DNA of 64,000 nucleotides from RGIG995 sp045543655 (GCA_045543655.1 JAZPXN010000008.1:1-64000), one strand, 5' to 3'. Positions 1 through 9,285 are shown, counted from the stretch's first letter. The notes: a model not told the origin generated them from the letters alone. Numbers and translations are program-made.

Positions 1-837
1 TGGACGAAAGTGGGAAGTTTTTCTAAACTTATGCAAAAGCGGCGGGGGACGGGAGACGGGACGGGGGACGGGACGGGGGACGGGACGGGGGCGGGGAGAA
101 CGGTATTCCTTTTCTTTCACGAGAAAGAAAAGGAACCGAAAAGAAAGCGGAGGCCGACGAATTCCATTCGTCGGGGGTTGTTGTAAAGCGTTGGGAGGTG
201 GATCTGGAGGGCGCGGCGTGTTCGGCCGCCGTGACGGATGAGATTGTTCCGGCGCTTTGTTACTATTAAAACCTCCATAAGGAAAAATACTACCCGAAAG
301 AGCAATGCGCCCAAAAAAACACCTCCCCCGTGTAGGGGGAGGTGGCACCGTAGGTGACGGAAGGGTTGTTCCTGCGAAAATGATACTTTCTCAATTTTTC
401 AACTTGCAATGCGCTATATCAAAGAGCGACGCGCTAAAATTCTGCCTTCTCCGGAGCGCCATGCGACGGGGAAGGTGGCGCGGCGTGTCCGGCCGCCGTG
501 ACGGATGGGGTTCCGTGGGAGCAAATGATACTTCTCGGAGTTTTTCGAAATAAAATGCACAACCCCAAAGGGCGATGAGCGATCGTCTGCCTCCCCTTAG
601 TAAGGGGAGGTGGCAGGCGTAGCCTGACGGAAGGGATTGCCCCTTCTCAAATGTTACTTCCCTCCCCGCCGTAACCGGTGATGTTCGCCCTGCGGTGAAT
701 GAAGTTGTGGGGCAGTGAAGTTCTCCTTCGGAAAGTGAAGTTCGCCTTCGGCGAGAGACGAGCCCTGCCCAGTCCCCCGCACAAGGATTGTGCCGGCTTC
801 TGCTTTCCTTTCTCGTGAAAGGACATTCCCTCTTCCG
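1..837. repeat. Gene-free region built of intergenic repeat modules
   Basis: I see no credible gene here; open frames lack ribosome binding sites and follow repeats. Positions 44-101 are a G-rich tract of repeated GGGACGG units. Positions 110-170 hold the inverted repeat CTTTCACGAGAAAG and the palindrome GACGAATTCCATTCGTC, both seen again near 17.6-17.97 kb in the other orientation. Positions 322-370, 460-515 and 590-640 are three copies of a CCTCCCC palindrome module followed by GACGGAAGGG. Positions 679-762 are a run of short hairpins joined by GTGAAGTT, then a CACAAGGATTGTG palindrome and a CTTTCTCGTGAAAG hairpin at about 778-825. Confidence 0.7.
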
Positions 838-1968
838 TTAAATCCGGACGCCGTAGATTTCCCTCTTTTCCCGATAGAAGGCCTCGAAGGTGCCGTTGTC
901 CAGGTGCCGGCGGATATCCTCCATCAGCTTGTTGTAGAACCGCAGGTTGTGGGCCACCACCAGCCGGGCGCCCAGCATTTCGTCGGCCTTGATCAGGTGC
1001 CGCACGTAGGCGCGGGAGAAGGTGCGGCAGGTGGGGCAATCGCACTCGTCGTCGATGGGAGATGCATCATTTTTATATTTTTCATTGTTAATGTTGATAA
1101 TTCCCTTCGAGGTGAAGAGATGGCCGTGGCGGGCGTTCCGCGAGGGCATGACGCAGTCGAAGAAATCCACCCCGCGGTACACTGCCTCCAGGATATTTAC
1201 GGGCGTTCCCACCCCCATCAGATACCGGGGCTTATCCTTGGGCATGAAGGGCTCTACCGCCTCGATGATCCGATACATTTCCGGCGCCGGTTCTCCCACC
1301 GCAAGGCCGCCGATGGCATAGCCGTCCAGCCCCAATTCGGCGATCTGCTTCATGTGCTTGATCCGCAGATCCTCGTAGGTGCAGCCTTGATTGATGCCGA
1401 ACAGCATCTGCTTTTTATTGATGGTTTCGGGGAGGGAATTGAGACGGTCCATCTCGTTTTTGCAGCGCACCAGCCACCGGAAGGTTCGCTCGCAGGAGCG
1501 CTTGGCATAGTCGTATTCCGCAGGGTTTTCAACGCATTCGTCGAATGCCATGGCAATCGTGGAGGCCAGATGGGACTGGATCTGCATGCTTTCCTCCGGC
1601 CCCATAAAGATCCGGTGTCCGTCCAGATGGGAGGCGAAGGTCACCCCTTCCTCGCTGATCTTTCGCAGAGACGAAAGAGAGAAGACCTGGAATCCGCCCG
1701 AGTCGGTCAGGATCGGCTTGTCCCACCGGGTGAATTGATGAAGTCCCCCCTGGGCGGCCACGATATCGTCCCCCGGCCGGAGATGCAGATGGTAGGTGTT
1801 GCAGAGCAGAACCTGGGTTCCCAATTCCTGCAGATCCGGGGCGGAAAGCCCTCCCTTGATGGCCGCCGCCGTGCCCACGTTCATGAAGACCGGCGTTTCG
1901 ATGGTTCCGTGCACCGTTTCAAAGCGACCCCGCCGGGCCGCCCCTTCGGTTTTCAACAAAGTAAACAT
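838..1968 (-). CDS. tgt: Queuine tRNA-ribosyltransferase (tRNA-guanine transglycosylase)
   Basis: The enzyme exchanges guanine-34 of tRNA(Asp, Asn, His, Tyr) for preQ1, in the cytoplasm, as a step of queuosine synthesis. The 376-residue length is normal for bacterial TGT. Visible family marks are the DSGGFQVFSL segment with the catalytic/base-binding Asp, GINQG, the GGLAVGEP loop, and the zinc site CDCPTC followed downstream by His in YVRHL. The ATG start at 1968 follows an AAAGGA-like site. It lies 142 bp downstream of queA on the same strand, so the two probably form a queuosine operon; the gap contains a hairpin of an intergenic repeat family. Confidence 0.97.
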   Translation of the reverse strand: MFTLLKTEGAARRGRFETVHGTIETPVFMNVGTAAAIKGGLSAPDLQELGTQVLLCNTYHLHLRPGDDIVAAQGGLHQFTRWDKPILTDSGGFQVFSLSSLRKISEEGVTFASHLDGHRIFMGPEESMQIQSHLASTIAMAFDECVENPAEYDYAKRSCERTFRWLVRCKNEMDRLNSLPETINKKQMLFGINQGCTYEDLRIKHMKQIAELGLDGYAIGGLAVGEPAPEMYRIIEAVEPFMPKDKPRYLMGVGTPVNILEAVYRGVDFFDCVMPSRNARHGHLFTSKGIININNEKYKNDASPIDDECDCPTCRTFSRAYVRHLIKADEMLGARLVVAHNLRFYNKLMEDIRRHLDNGTFEAFYREKREIYGVRI

Positions 1969-2110
1969 ATTTTAAAATCCTTTCTACAGGGAAAACAGCC
2001 CTGCGAACCAATATAAAACGTGAAAGGAAGCCAAAATCTCTGAAATCAAAACTACCCCAACGCAGGCATTGCGTTGGCCGCGGCTTTTTCTTTCTTTGGT
2101 TCTTTCCCGA
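1969..2110. repeat. queA-tgt spacer with CCAACGCA hairpin and pyrimidine tract
   Basis: The spacer holds the inverted repeat CCAACGCA...TGCGTTGG (about 2053-2073), then CCGCGGC and a CTTTTTCTTTCTTTGGTTC tract. The same hairpin-plus-pyrimidine module occurs near 6.42, 11.16 and 17.65 kb. Its effect on read-through between queA and tgt is unknown. Confidence 0.55.
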
Positions 2111-3133
2111 TTATTGCAAAAACATGGCGTCGCCGAAGGAGAAGAAGCGGTATTTTTCTTCCACGGCGTGCTGGTAGGCCTTCAGCACGAATTCCCGCTT
2201 GGAAAAGGCGGAGATCAGCATGATCAGCGTGCTTTCCGGTAGGTGAAAATTGGTGATCAGCCGGTCGATGACCTTGAATTCGAAGCCGGGGTAAATGAAA
2301 ATATCCGTGTCTCCGCTCATGGCCTTCAAGGGCAATCCCTCCCGCCCGGCGGTCTCCAGCACCCGGGTGGCGGTGGTGCCGACGGCAGTAATTCGCCCGC
2401 CGGCGGCCTTGGTCTCGTTGATGAGGTCTGCGGTGGCTTGAGGCAAAATATAATATTCCGAGTGCATCTTGTGGGTGGTGGGATCCTCTACCTTGACGGG
2501 GCGGAAGGTGCCAAGGCCCACGTGGAGGGTCACGTAGCCGATTTTGACCCCCTTATCCCTCAGCGCCTGCAGTAATTCCGGCGTAAAATGAAGCCCCGCC
2601 GTGGGTGCGGCCACCGATCCTTCTGCCTTGGAATAGACCGTCTGATACCGCTCCGAATCCCCCAGCTTTTCATGGATATAGGGGGGCAGAGGCACTTCGC
2701 CCAGCGCCTTCAGCTTTTCGGTCACGTCGCCGCCGTCGGGTGCGGCAAAGGAGATGATCCGGTTGCCGTCGTTCTGCACCTCGATGACCGTGGCCGTCAG
2801 ATCTCCCAGCAGTAAAATCTGCCCCTCCCGGGCGTTGCGGCCGGGCTTGACCAGGCATTCCCAGCGATCGTGGGCGTGGGGGCGGAGCAGAAAAATCTCC
2901 ACCGCGCCTCCCGTGGGTCGTTTTGCCTGCAGACGGGCGGGGATGACCCGGGAATCGTTGGCAATCAGACAGTCCCCTGGCCGGAAATAGTCCAGAATAT
3001 CGTTAAAATGCCGATCGGTATATTCCCCCGTCGCCCGGTTCAATACCAGCAGCCGACTGGCGTCCCGCTGCTGCAGAGGCGTCTGGGCGATCAGCTCCTC
3101 CGGCAGATAATAAGAAAAATCCGATAATTTCAT
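2111..3133 (-). CDS. queA: S-adenosylmethionine:tRNA ribosyltransferase-isomerase
   Basis: QueA transfers and isomerises the ribosyl group of SAM onto preQ1 in tRNA to give epoxyqueuosine. The protein (340 residues) has the expected start KLSDFSYYLPEELIAQ, the substrate region ANDSRVIPARL, KPGRNAREG, the APTAGLHFTPELL segment, and the C-terminal NFHLPESTLIMLISAF. I chose the ATG at 3133 rather than the upstream in-frame ATG at 3178, because it matches the family N-terminus, has GAAGGA ahead of it, and the upstream ATG lies at the promoter. It is first gene of a probable queA-tgt operon. Confidence 0.97.
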   Translation of the reverse strand: MKLSDFSYYLPEELIAQTPLQQRDASRLLVLNRATGEYTDRHFNDILDYFRPGDCLIANDSRVIPARLQAKRPTGGAVEIFLLRPHAHDRWECLVKPGRNAREGQILLLGDLTATVIEVQNDGNRIISFAAPDGGDVTEKLKALGEVPLPPYIHEKLGDSERYQTVYSKAEGSVAAPTAGLHFTPELLQALRDKGVKIGYVTLHVGLGTFRPVKVEDPTTHKMHSEYYILPQATADLINETKAAGGRITAVGTTATRVLETAGREGLPLKAMSGDTDIFIYPGFEFKVIDRLITNFHLPESTLIMLISAFSKREFVLKAYQHAVEEKYRFFSFGDAMFLQ

Positions 3134-3166
3134 AGCTTCGTCCTTCGTTTTTTTACTCTTCTTATC

Positions 3167-3195
3167 AGTATACCACATTTTTTCCGAAAAAGCAA
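3167..3195 (-). promoter_or_regulatory. Promoter of queA
   Basis: On the minus strand, TTGCTT (3190-3195) and TATACT (3167-3172) are separated by 17 bp. The expected transcription start leaves a leader of only about 27 nt before the queA ATG, too short for a preQ1 riboswitch. Confidence 0.7.
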
Positions 3196-3255
3196 GAGGG
3201 GAGGGCGGCGAATACCATTCGGCGGGATTGGTTGAAAAGGCGCTTGGTTACAATA

Positions 3256-4035
3256 CTATCCCAGCGCCACGTCGAGGGCCATCATTACCGAGAAGCCCAG
3301 GCCGAAAAAGATTGGTCCCGGCGTGGAGGGGGCGTCGCTCCATTGGGGGATCAGCTCTGCGGTTACCACCCAGATCATAGCCCCCGCCGCAAAGGACAGA
3401 AATACTGGGAGGGCCGGGGTGATCAGGCTTGCCGCCAGCAGGGTGACCGCCGCCCCCAGGGGCTCTACCGCCCCCGACAGCACTCCGGCGCCGAAGGCCT
3501 TGAAGCGTCCGCATTTTTCCGCCCGCAGGGGAAGGGAGATCACCGCCCCTTCCGGGAAATTTTGCAGGGCAATGCCCGTGGCCAGGGCGATGACCGTAGC
3601 GCCGGTGATCTCCGGCTCTCCCTTCAGAAAGCCCGCCAGCACCACCCCCACCGCCATCCCCTCCGGAAGATTGTGCAGGGTGACGGCGAAGACCAGCTTT
3701 GCCGTTCTTTTCCAGGGGGATTCCCCGTCGGCGCGCCTCCGCTTTTGCAGCAGGCGGGGCATCGCCCGGTCGGAAAGCAGAAGAAATCCCACTCCCAGCC
3801 AAAAGCCGCCCACCGCCGGCAGAAAGGCCCAGGGTCCCAGATCGCCCGACCGCTCCATGGCGGGGATCAAAAGGCTCCAGACCGACGCGGCGGTCATCAC
3901 TCCGGCGGCAAAGCCCGTCAGCGCCGTACCGATCCTGCCGCTGTGAGGGCGTTTCATAAAAAAGACGCATCCGGCCCCCAGCGCCGTGCCCAGAAAGGGC
4001 AGGAGAAGGCCGCTTATTACGGTTATCACGTTCAT
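3256..4035 (-). CDS. ZIP-family divalent metal transporter (ZupT/GufA-like)
   Basis: An integral membrane transporter of 259 residues with about eight hydrophobic helices. The two signature metal-site motifs of the ZupT/GufA group are present: HNLPEGMAVG in transmembrane helix 4 and QNFPEGAVISLPL in helix 5; both supply His, Asn and Glu ligands to the metal path. The family imports zinc and also iron or manganese; substrate cannot be told from sequence. The start ATG at 4035 follows AAAGGAG. It is transcribed alone, divergently from dapA, with a 430-bp spacer that contains a terminator-like hairpin and a repeat array. Confidence 0.92.
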   Translation of the reverse strand: MNVITVISGLLLPFLGTALGAGCVFFMKRPHSGRIGTALTGFAAGVMTAASVWSLLIPAMERSGDLGPWAFLPAVGGFWLGVGFLLLSDRAMPRLLQKRRRADGESPWKRTAKLVFAVTLHNLPEGMAVGVVLAGFLKGEPEITGATVIALATGIALQNFPEGAVISLPLRAEKCGRFKAFGAGVLSGAVEPLGAAVTLLAASLITPALPVFLSFAAGAMIWVVTAELIPQWSDAPSTPGPIFFGLGFSVMMALDVALG

Positions 4036-4168
4036 ATCGTCGCTCCTTTCGGTCTACGACAGAATATGCCGAACCCTTCCGTCCGGTGCGGAATAGTATG
4101 GAACGAACGTTACGGAAGGGGGTGGTTGCCATAGAGCAGTATCAAACAGAATAACACCTACCAACAGG

Positions 4169-4208
4169 AAAAGGACGAGGAATTGTGAAAATTCTTCGTC
4201 CTTTTTTC
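4169..4208. terminator. Strong hairpin with T-run
   Basis: AAGGACGA (4171-4178) pairs with TCGTCCTT (4196-4203); the stem extends inward through GAATT/AATTC and is followed by TTTTTT on the plus strand. No plus-strand gene ends just upstream, so the terminated transcript is unknown; an unannotated short RNA from 4040-4170 is possible. Confidence 0.6.
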
Positions 4209-4245
4209 TTGACAAGCACTGCATTTGAAGACACAAACGCATATA

Positions 4246-4455
4246 GTGAAATGTTTTACTTTCGCAAAACGTGAAATAATGTGCTATCGCACATTGTGAA
4301 ATATCTCGCTCTGCTCGATGTGAAATGAAATTTGCCTACGTTCGCGTAAGCGAACATTTCACATTTGCGATGCAAATATTTCACCGCGAAGCGATTTCAC
4401 TTGCCCGCAAGGGCAAATTTCGTTGCGTACCTGCTTTACAGCAGGTACGCCAAGG
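4246..4455. repeat. Array of small hairpins punctuated by GTGAAAT / ATTTCAC
   Basis: Between 4246 and 4325 short hairpins such as AATGTGC-TATC-GCACATT are each separated by GTGAAAT. From about 4355 to 4420 the separators switch to ATTTCAC, the reverse complement, with hairpins such as TTGCCCGCAAGGGCAA. The array ends with GCGTACCTGC...GCAGGTACGC just 8 bp before the dapA ribosome binding site. The two halves can therefore pair with each other as well as locally. Confidence 0.75.
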
Positions 4456-4465
4456 GGGAATTTTT

Positions 4466-5350
4466 ATGAAAAAACCGTTATTCCGGGGATCTGCCACGGC
4501 GCTGGTAACGCCGTTCAAGGGGGATGGAACGCCGGATCTGGAGACCCTGGGGAAGATGATCGAATTTCAGATCGCCGGGGGGACGGCGGCGCTGGTGCCC
4601 TGCGGAACTACGGGGGAGAGCGCCTGTATGACCCGGCGGGAGAGGCTGGCGGTGATTGAATACACCGTATATCGAACGGCAGGACGGGTGCCGGTAATTC
4701 CGGGGACGGGAACCAACGATACGGCCTTATCTGCGGAACTGACCCGGGCAGCCAGGGACTTCGGAGCCGACGGCGTTCTTGCGGTCTGCCCCTATTACAA
4801 TAAGCCGGAGCAGGACGGCATCCGAAAGCATTACGAGGTTCTTGCGGATTGCGGCGTTCCGGTGATCGCCTACGACGTACCCTCCCGGACGGGGCGGGCG
4901 ATTGCTCCGGAGACGGCAGAGGCGCTGTCCCGGGACGGCGGGATCGTCGGCATCAAGGCGGCGGGCGGCTCAGCCTCGTGGGTGGCGGAGGTTCTGCAGC
5001 GATGCGACGGGGAATTGCCGGTCTATTCCGGGGACGACGGCTGCATCCTTCCTTATTTGTCCTTGGGGGCGTTGGGCGTAATTTCGGTGGCCTCCAATCT
5101 CTTCCCCCGGCAGGTGTGCCGGTTGTGTGAGCTTTGGTTTTCCGGCGATACGGCCGGGGCGGCCCGGGAGCAGCTGCGGATGATGCCTGCGGTTCGGGCT
5201 TTGTTCTCCCGCACCAACCCCATTCCCGTCAAAACGGCGATGGAGTGGTTGGGGTATCCTCCCGCCGTCTTCCGCCTTCCTCTGACGCCCCTTCCCGCCG
5301 ACGAAAAAGAAGGGCTTTTCCGGATCCTTGAGGCGTATCGTGAAGGATGA
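4466..5350 (+). CDS. dapA: 4-hydroxy-tetrahydrodipicolinate synthase
   Basis: DapA condenses pyruvate with aspartate semialdehyde, the first committed step of the diaminopimelate/lysine pathway, in the cytoplasm. The 294-residue protein is a class I aldolase TIM barrel: GTTGES phosphate-binding-like loop, Tyr in YYNKPEQDG, the Schiff-base Lys in GIKAAGG, and YSGDDG. The ATG at 4466 is preceded by AAGGGGGAA at good spacing and matches the family start (KKPLFRGSATALVTPF); upstream in-frame codons translate the repeat array and are not used. The usual Pro after GTTGES is Ala, a mild deviation. It is a single-gene unit. Confidence 0.95.
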   Translation: MKKPLFRGSATALVTPFKGDGTPDLETLGKMIEFQIAGGTAALVPCGTTGESACMTRRERLAVIEYTVYRTAGRVPVIPGTGTNDTALSAELTRAARDFGADGVLAVCPYYNKPEQDGIRKHYEVLADCGVPVIAYDVPSRTGRAIAPETAEALSRDGGIVGIKAAGGSASWVAEVLQRCDGELPVYSGDDGCILPYLSLGALGVISVASNLFPRQVCRLCELWFSGDTAGAAREQLRMMPAVRALFSRTNPIPVKTAMEWLGYPPAVFRLPLTPLPADEKEGLFRILEAYREG

Positions 5351-6586
5351 TTGGGGTGCGCCCCCATCCGCCGCGGCGGATGGGGGAATTGAAACGTTTC
5401 ATCCGCGCAGGAACAACCCCTCCGTCGCCTCGGGAAGGTTCTTACCCCCACCACCAACCGCGTTGCGGTCGGTCCCCCAGCTACGGCATAAGTGTCGACC
5501 ATCGAAAAAGGTCGGCGTCTTCGACTTGACTTTTTCGGGTCTCACTTGTTCCCCTACCATAGGGGAAGGTGCGATTGGGCGCATCGTTCTTCGCGAAGAT
5601 CGTTTCGATTTCGTAGAATAAAAAGCATCTCACTCCCGGTCAATCCCTTCCACCGCCACGGGCGGTCCCCCTCCCCTTACTAAGGGGAGGCTCGGATATA
5701 GTGCATCCCTTTTTATAAATACTTTACCGTGGAGTTGCTCTTGGATGGGTAGTAACATTTTTCGGGGAAACAACCCTTCCACCACTTCGTGGTCCCCCTC
5801 CCCTTACACAGGGGAGGTAGATCCGGGGGCGCATCGCTCTTTGAGAAGATGCTTTCGATTTCATGGAATGGAAAGAATCTCACTCCCGGTCAATCCCTTC
5901 CGTCACGGCGGTCGAACACGCCGCGCCCCTCCCCTTACTAAGGGGAGGCACAAAGGTAGCGCAACCCCTCTTTATAACCTTTCTATCGCAGAGTAACTCT
6001 CGGATATTGCGCCCTAAAAAACGATGCGCGTATATTGCACCTTCCCCTATGGTAGGGGAAGGGGGACCGACGCCGCAGGCGTTGGTGGTGGGGGTAAGAA
6101 AGCTCTCTTTGAAGCAGAGCAAAATCAAGAACCGCCGAGCCTCTCTGTCTTCCTTCAGCGCAAATGTTACTTCCCTCCCCGCCGGAATCGGTGATGTTCG
6201 CCTTGCGGCGAGTGAAGTTGCTTCACAGTGAAGTTTGCCTGACGGCAAGTGATGTTCGCCTTGCGGCGAGAGCATCCCGTCCCCGTATATCGGTGATGTT
6301 CGCCTTCGGCGAGTGAAGTTGTTTCACAGTGAAGTTTGCCTGACGGCAAGTGATGTTCGCCTTGCGGCGAGAGATTATCCCCTACAACCTCCCGGTACAA
6401 GAATTGTGCCGGCCTTCGCTTTTTCTTTCTTTGGTACTTTCTTTCTTGTTCTCGAACAAGAAAGAAAGTACACCCCCCGTCCCCTCGCCCGTCCCCCCTC
6501 CGTCCCCTCGCCCGCCCCCGCAAAATCATAACTTTTTTTAACAATGCGGCGGCGGGGGAGATTTCCATGGAAAAATTCGCCGGAAA
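5351..6586. repeat. 1.2-kb gene-free repeat region between dapA and degV
   Basis: No supported gene. From left to right: a CTCCGTCGCC...TTACCCCCACCACCAAC module (5405-5490); CTCCCC palindrome modules at about 5637-5691, 5763-5817 and 5887-5950; a TTCCCCTATGGTAGGGGAA palindrome (about 6045-6063) followed by GGGGGACCGACGCC; two successive GTGAAGTT/GTGATGTT hairpin runs (about 6190-6275 and 6294-6375); a GTACAAGAATTGTGCC palindrome; a hairpin with TTCTTGTTCTCGAACAAGAA (about 6444-6463); and a C-rich CGTCCCC tract (6471-6530). The 5885-6115 part recurs at 10.69-10.93 and 52.29-52.52 kb. Confidence 0.75.
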
Positions 6587-6589
6587 GTA

Positions 6590-6618
6590 TTGCATTTTTC
6601 GGCGAATTATGATATAAT
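6590..6618 (+). promoter_or_regulatory. Promoter of the DegV/FakA operon
   Basis: TTGCAT (6590-6595) and TATAAT (6613-6618) with 17 bp between them; start codon of the first gene 69 bp downstream. Confidence 0.7.
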
Positions 6619-6686
6619 GTAGATAATTGTGTCAGAATTGTATGAATACGGTTCTGCAAATACCATCAGCAAGAGAGGAAAACGGC

Positions 6687-7616
6687 ATGAAGGATTTCGT
6701 TATTTTGGCAGATCTGACCTGTGATCTGTCGGAGGAATTGCGTCAGTATTTCGGCGTGGAGGAATATATTCCCGGCTACGTGAATATCGACGGAAAGGAA
6801 TACACCACGTATCTCGATTGGAGTCAGATTCCCCGGGAAGAGTTTTATAAAAAATTAGGGGACAAGAAGGTCAAGGTTACCAGCGCTCCCCCCAATCTGG
6901 AGGAATATTGCCAGGTCTTCTCCAAGCACGTCAAGGAAGGCCGCGCGGTGCTGAGTATGTCCATCTCCTCCCGTATTTCCGGGACCTACGACCACTCCTG
7001 CGTGGCCGCCCAGCGGGTGAAGGAGGAATACCCCGATGCGGAAATCTATTGCTTTGACTCCTATCGGATGTCCGCCGCCTTCGGGATTCTGGTCTGCTAC
7101 GCCCATCAGCTGAAGAAGGAAGGCAAATCCTTCGAGGAGGTTATTGCGTGGCTGGAGGAGAATAAATACCGCGTCCATCAGATGGGGCCCATCGACGATC
7201 TGATGTTCGTTGCCCGCCGGGGACGGATCACCATGGGCAAGGCCATTATGGGATCCTTTGCCGGAGTCAAGCCCATGGGCGACTGCAACGCAGAAGGGTA
7301 CACCACCGTTCTGACCAAGGCCAAGGGCATCAAAAAGGCCTTGGAGATCACCGTTCAGTATCTGAAGGAAACGGCCACCGATCTGGACGATCAGTTCCTG
7401 ATCATCGCCCATTCCGATCGGGAGCTGTACGCTAAGACTCTGAAGGATATGATCAAAAAAGAGGCCCACCCCAAGAAGGTCTTTATCACCGACGTCTTTT
7501 CCGGCTGCGGCACCAACATAGGCCCCGGCATGATCGGCGTTTATTATCTCGGCGCCCCCATTTCCGAGGATCTCTCGGCGGAAAAAGAGGCCATGAACAA
7601 GGTCTTGGGCAAATAA
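6687..7616 (+). CDS. DegV family fatty-acid-binding protein (FakB-like)
   Basis: DegV/FakB proteins hold a fatty acid and present it to the FakA kinase, which makes acyl-phosphate for phospholipid synthesis. The 309-residue protein has the DegV fold marks: VILADLTCDLSEEL at the N-terminus (family: DS.cDL), the SISSRISGTYD loop that contacts the carboxylate, and VARRGRITMGKA near the middle. The ATG at 6687 has GAGGAAA upstream. A FakA-like DAK2-domain gene follows after 22 bp, which supports a FakB role; the bound lipid is not predictable. Confidence 0.9.
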   Translation: MKDFVILADLTCDLSEELRQYFGVEEYIPGYVNIDGKEYTTYLDWSQIPREEFYKKLGDKKVKVTSAPPNLEEYCQVFSKHVKEGRAVLSMSISSRISGTYDHSCVAAQRVKEEYPDAEIYCFDSYRMSAAFGILVCYAHQLKKEGKSFEEVIAWLEENKYRVHQMGPIDDLMFVARRGRITMGKAIMGSFAGVKPMGDCNAEGYTTVLTKAKGIKKALEITVQYLKETATDLDDQFLIIAHSDRELYAKTLKDMIKKEAHPKKVFITDVFSGCGTNIGPGMIGVYYLGAPISEDLSAEKEAMNKVLGK

Positions 7617-7638
7617 AATCGGAACGCTTGGAGTATTT

Positions 7639-9285
7639 ATGATCAAAACGATTAACGGTCTGCATTATCGGAATCTGATCGATTACGGGATCCGCAATCT
7701 GTCTTTGTATTGCGATAAGGTCAACGACCTCAACGTCTTTCCCGTGCCCGACGGCGATACGGGAACCAATATGGTGCGGACGCTGCAAAACGGATTTTCC
7801 GCCATCGACGGCCTGCCCGGGAATCTTCCCGAGCTTTCCCGGAAATTTGCCAAGGCGGTGGTGTTCGGCGCCCGGGGAAATTCCGGGGTCATCGTGTCTC
7901 AGTTCTTCAAGGGCTTTTCCGAATGCCTTTACGAGGCGGAGGACGCCGATCCCCGGCAATTCGTCGGGGCGCTGGAGGCCGGCGTGAAATGCGCCTACCG
8001 GTCGGTGTCCCATCCCGTGGAGGGAACCATCCTTACGGTATTGCGGGAATCGACGGAGTTCGTCCGGGGCGAGGTGGAGAAGACCGGTTCCTCCGTCCGG
8101 GAGATCAACCAGGTCATCGACCTTTTCCTGGAACGGGCGAAGGCTTCGCTGGAAAATACCCCCAATCTTCTGCCCATCCTCAAGTCTGCCGGCGTGGTGG
8201 ACAGCGGCGGGGCGGGGATCATCTACGTTTTTGAGGGGATGAAAAAATACCTCAATAACGAAACCGTCGCCGCACCCGTAAAGGAGCAGGAATCGTCGGA
8301 ATTCGTGGATTATACCAGATTCAACCGGAGCTCGGTTTTCGAATTCGGTTATTGCACGGAGTTTTTGCTCCAATGCACCGACGGGGCGGAGCCGCTGGAC
8401 TCCGACGCCTTCCGGGAGGAGATTTTGTCTCTCGGCGATTCGGTGGTCACCGTCTTTGAGGACGATAAGGTCAAGGTTCACGTCCATACCCAAACGCCGG
8501 AAAGGGTGCTGGCCTACGGTCATCGCTTCGGGGAATTTTTGTCTCTGAAGATCGAGAATATGAGCGTTCAGCATTCCGAGACCGCCCCCACGGCGGAGAT
8601 CTGCGGCGGGGTCTCCGAGACCGGGTTTGCGGTGGTTGCCGTCACCCACGACGCCGCCGTCCGGGATCTGTTCCTCAATATGGGCGCCGACGTGGTCATC
8701 TGCGGGGACAAGAACAGCCAGCCCTCTACCAAGGATTTTCTGAAGGCCTTCGAAACCACCGGGGCCAAGGAGATCTTCGTTTTCCCCAACAGCAAAAATT
8801 CCAATCTGGTGGCCCTGCAGGCCGGCGGCTTTTACGCCGGCGGATCGGTCACCGTCTTCGAATCCAAATCGGTGGCGGAATGCTACGCCGCCCTGTCCAT
8901 GATGGACTTTGAGGCCGAGGATAAGACCGAGTTGGCCGAGGAGATCCGGCAGATCATGGCCAACGTGTATCCCGTGGTCATCTCCAGGGCTTCCCGGGAT
9001 AGCAATTTCGGCGGGACGGAGATCAGCCGGGACGATTTCGTGGCCTTTACCGGGTCGGACGTTCTGTGCGCCGCCCGGGAGCGCATTGCCGTGGCCGTCC
9101 GCACGGTGGAAACGGTGTTGCGGGAAAGTGACCGGGATACGGTTACGCTGTTTGCCGGCAAGTCGGTTCCTCAGGAGGAATTGGATTCGGTCTCCGCTTA
9201 CGTGGAAAAGCATTACCCTCTCACCGATCTTGATATCATCGCCACCGATACGGACTCCTTCGATCTGTTGCTTTCGTTTGAATAA
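7639..9285 (+). CDS. DAK2-domain fatty acid kinase subunit (FakA/YloV-like)
   Basis: The 548-residue protein has the layout of FakA: an N-terminal DhaL/DAK2 ATP-binding domain with the Mg-binding motif PVPDGDTGTNM (Asp38, Asp40), a second helical segment with GARGNSGVI and DSGGAGI, and a C-terminal DegV-like domain from about residue 250 (HVHTQTPERVLAYG). It should phosphorylate fatty acids bound to the DegV/FakB protein encoded just upstream. Start ATG at 7639 with TTGGAG ahead. Pairing of the two genes in one transcript is common in Firmicutes and makes the assignment firm at family level. Confidence 0.9.
   Translation: MIKTINGLHYRNLIDYGIRNLSLYCDKVNDLNVFPVPDGDTGTNMVRTLQNGFSAIDGLPGNLPELSRKFAKAVVFGARGNSGVIVSQFFKGFSECLYEAEDADPRQFVGALEAGVKCAYRSVSHPVEGTILTVLRESTEFVRGEVEKTGSSVREINQVIDLFLERAKASLENTPNLLPILKSAGVVDSGGAGIIYVFEGMKKYLNNETVAAPVKEQESSEFVDYTRFNRSSVFEFGYCTEFLLQCTDGAEPLDSDAFREEILSLGDSVVTVFEDDKVKVHVHTQTPERVLAYGHRFGEFLSLKIENMSVQHSETAPTAEICGGVSETGFAVVAVTHDAAVRDLFLNMGADVVICGDKNSQPSTKDFLKAFETTGAKEIFVFPNSKNSNLVALQAGGFYAGGSVTVFESKSVAECYAALSMMDFEAEDKTELAEEIRQIMANVYPVVISRASRDSNFGGTEISRDDFVAFTGSDVLCAARERIAVAVRTVETVLRESDRDTVTLFAGKSVPQEELDSVSAYVEKHYPLTDLDIIATDTDSFDLLLSFE

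Noticed and set aside
790..2016. A 408-codon plus-strand frame over tgt
   Set aside because: Mirror of tgt; no family resemblance and no start signal.
3134..3166. preQ1 riboswitch before queA
   Set aside because: The predicted leader is about 27 nt and shows no preQ1 aptamer pattern.
4246..4455. Hairpin array considered as a CRISPR array
   Set aside because: Separators are 7 bases, spacing is irregular, the inserts are themselves palindromic and no cas gene is present.
4036..4465. Lysine riboswitch before dapA
   Set aside because: The leader consists of small repeat hairpins; I see no lysine aptamer core.
5328..6659. Several short open frames on both strands
   Set aside because: They translate palindromic repeats, lack ribosome sites and recur wherever the repeats recur.
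7486..9213. A 575-codon minus-strand frame over the FakA-like gene
   Set aside because: Antisense shadow of a well-supported gene.
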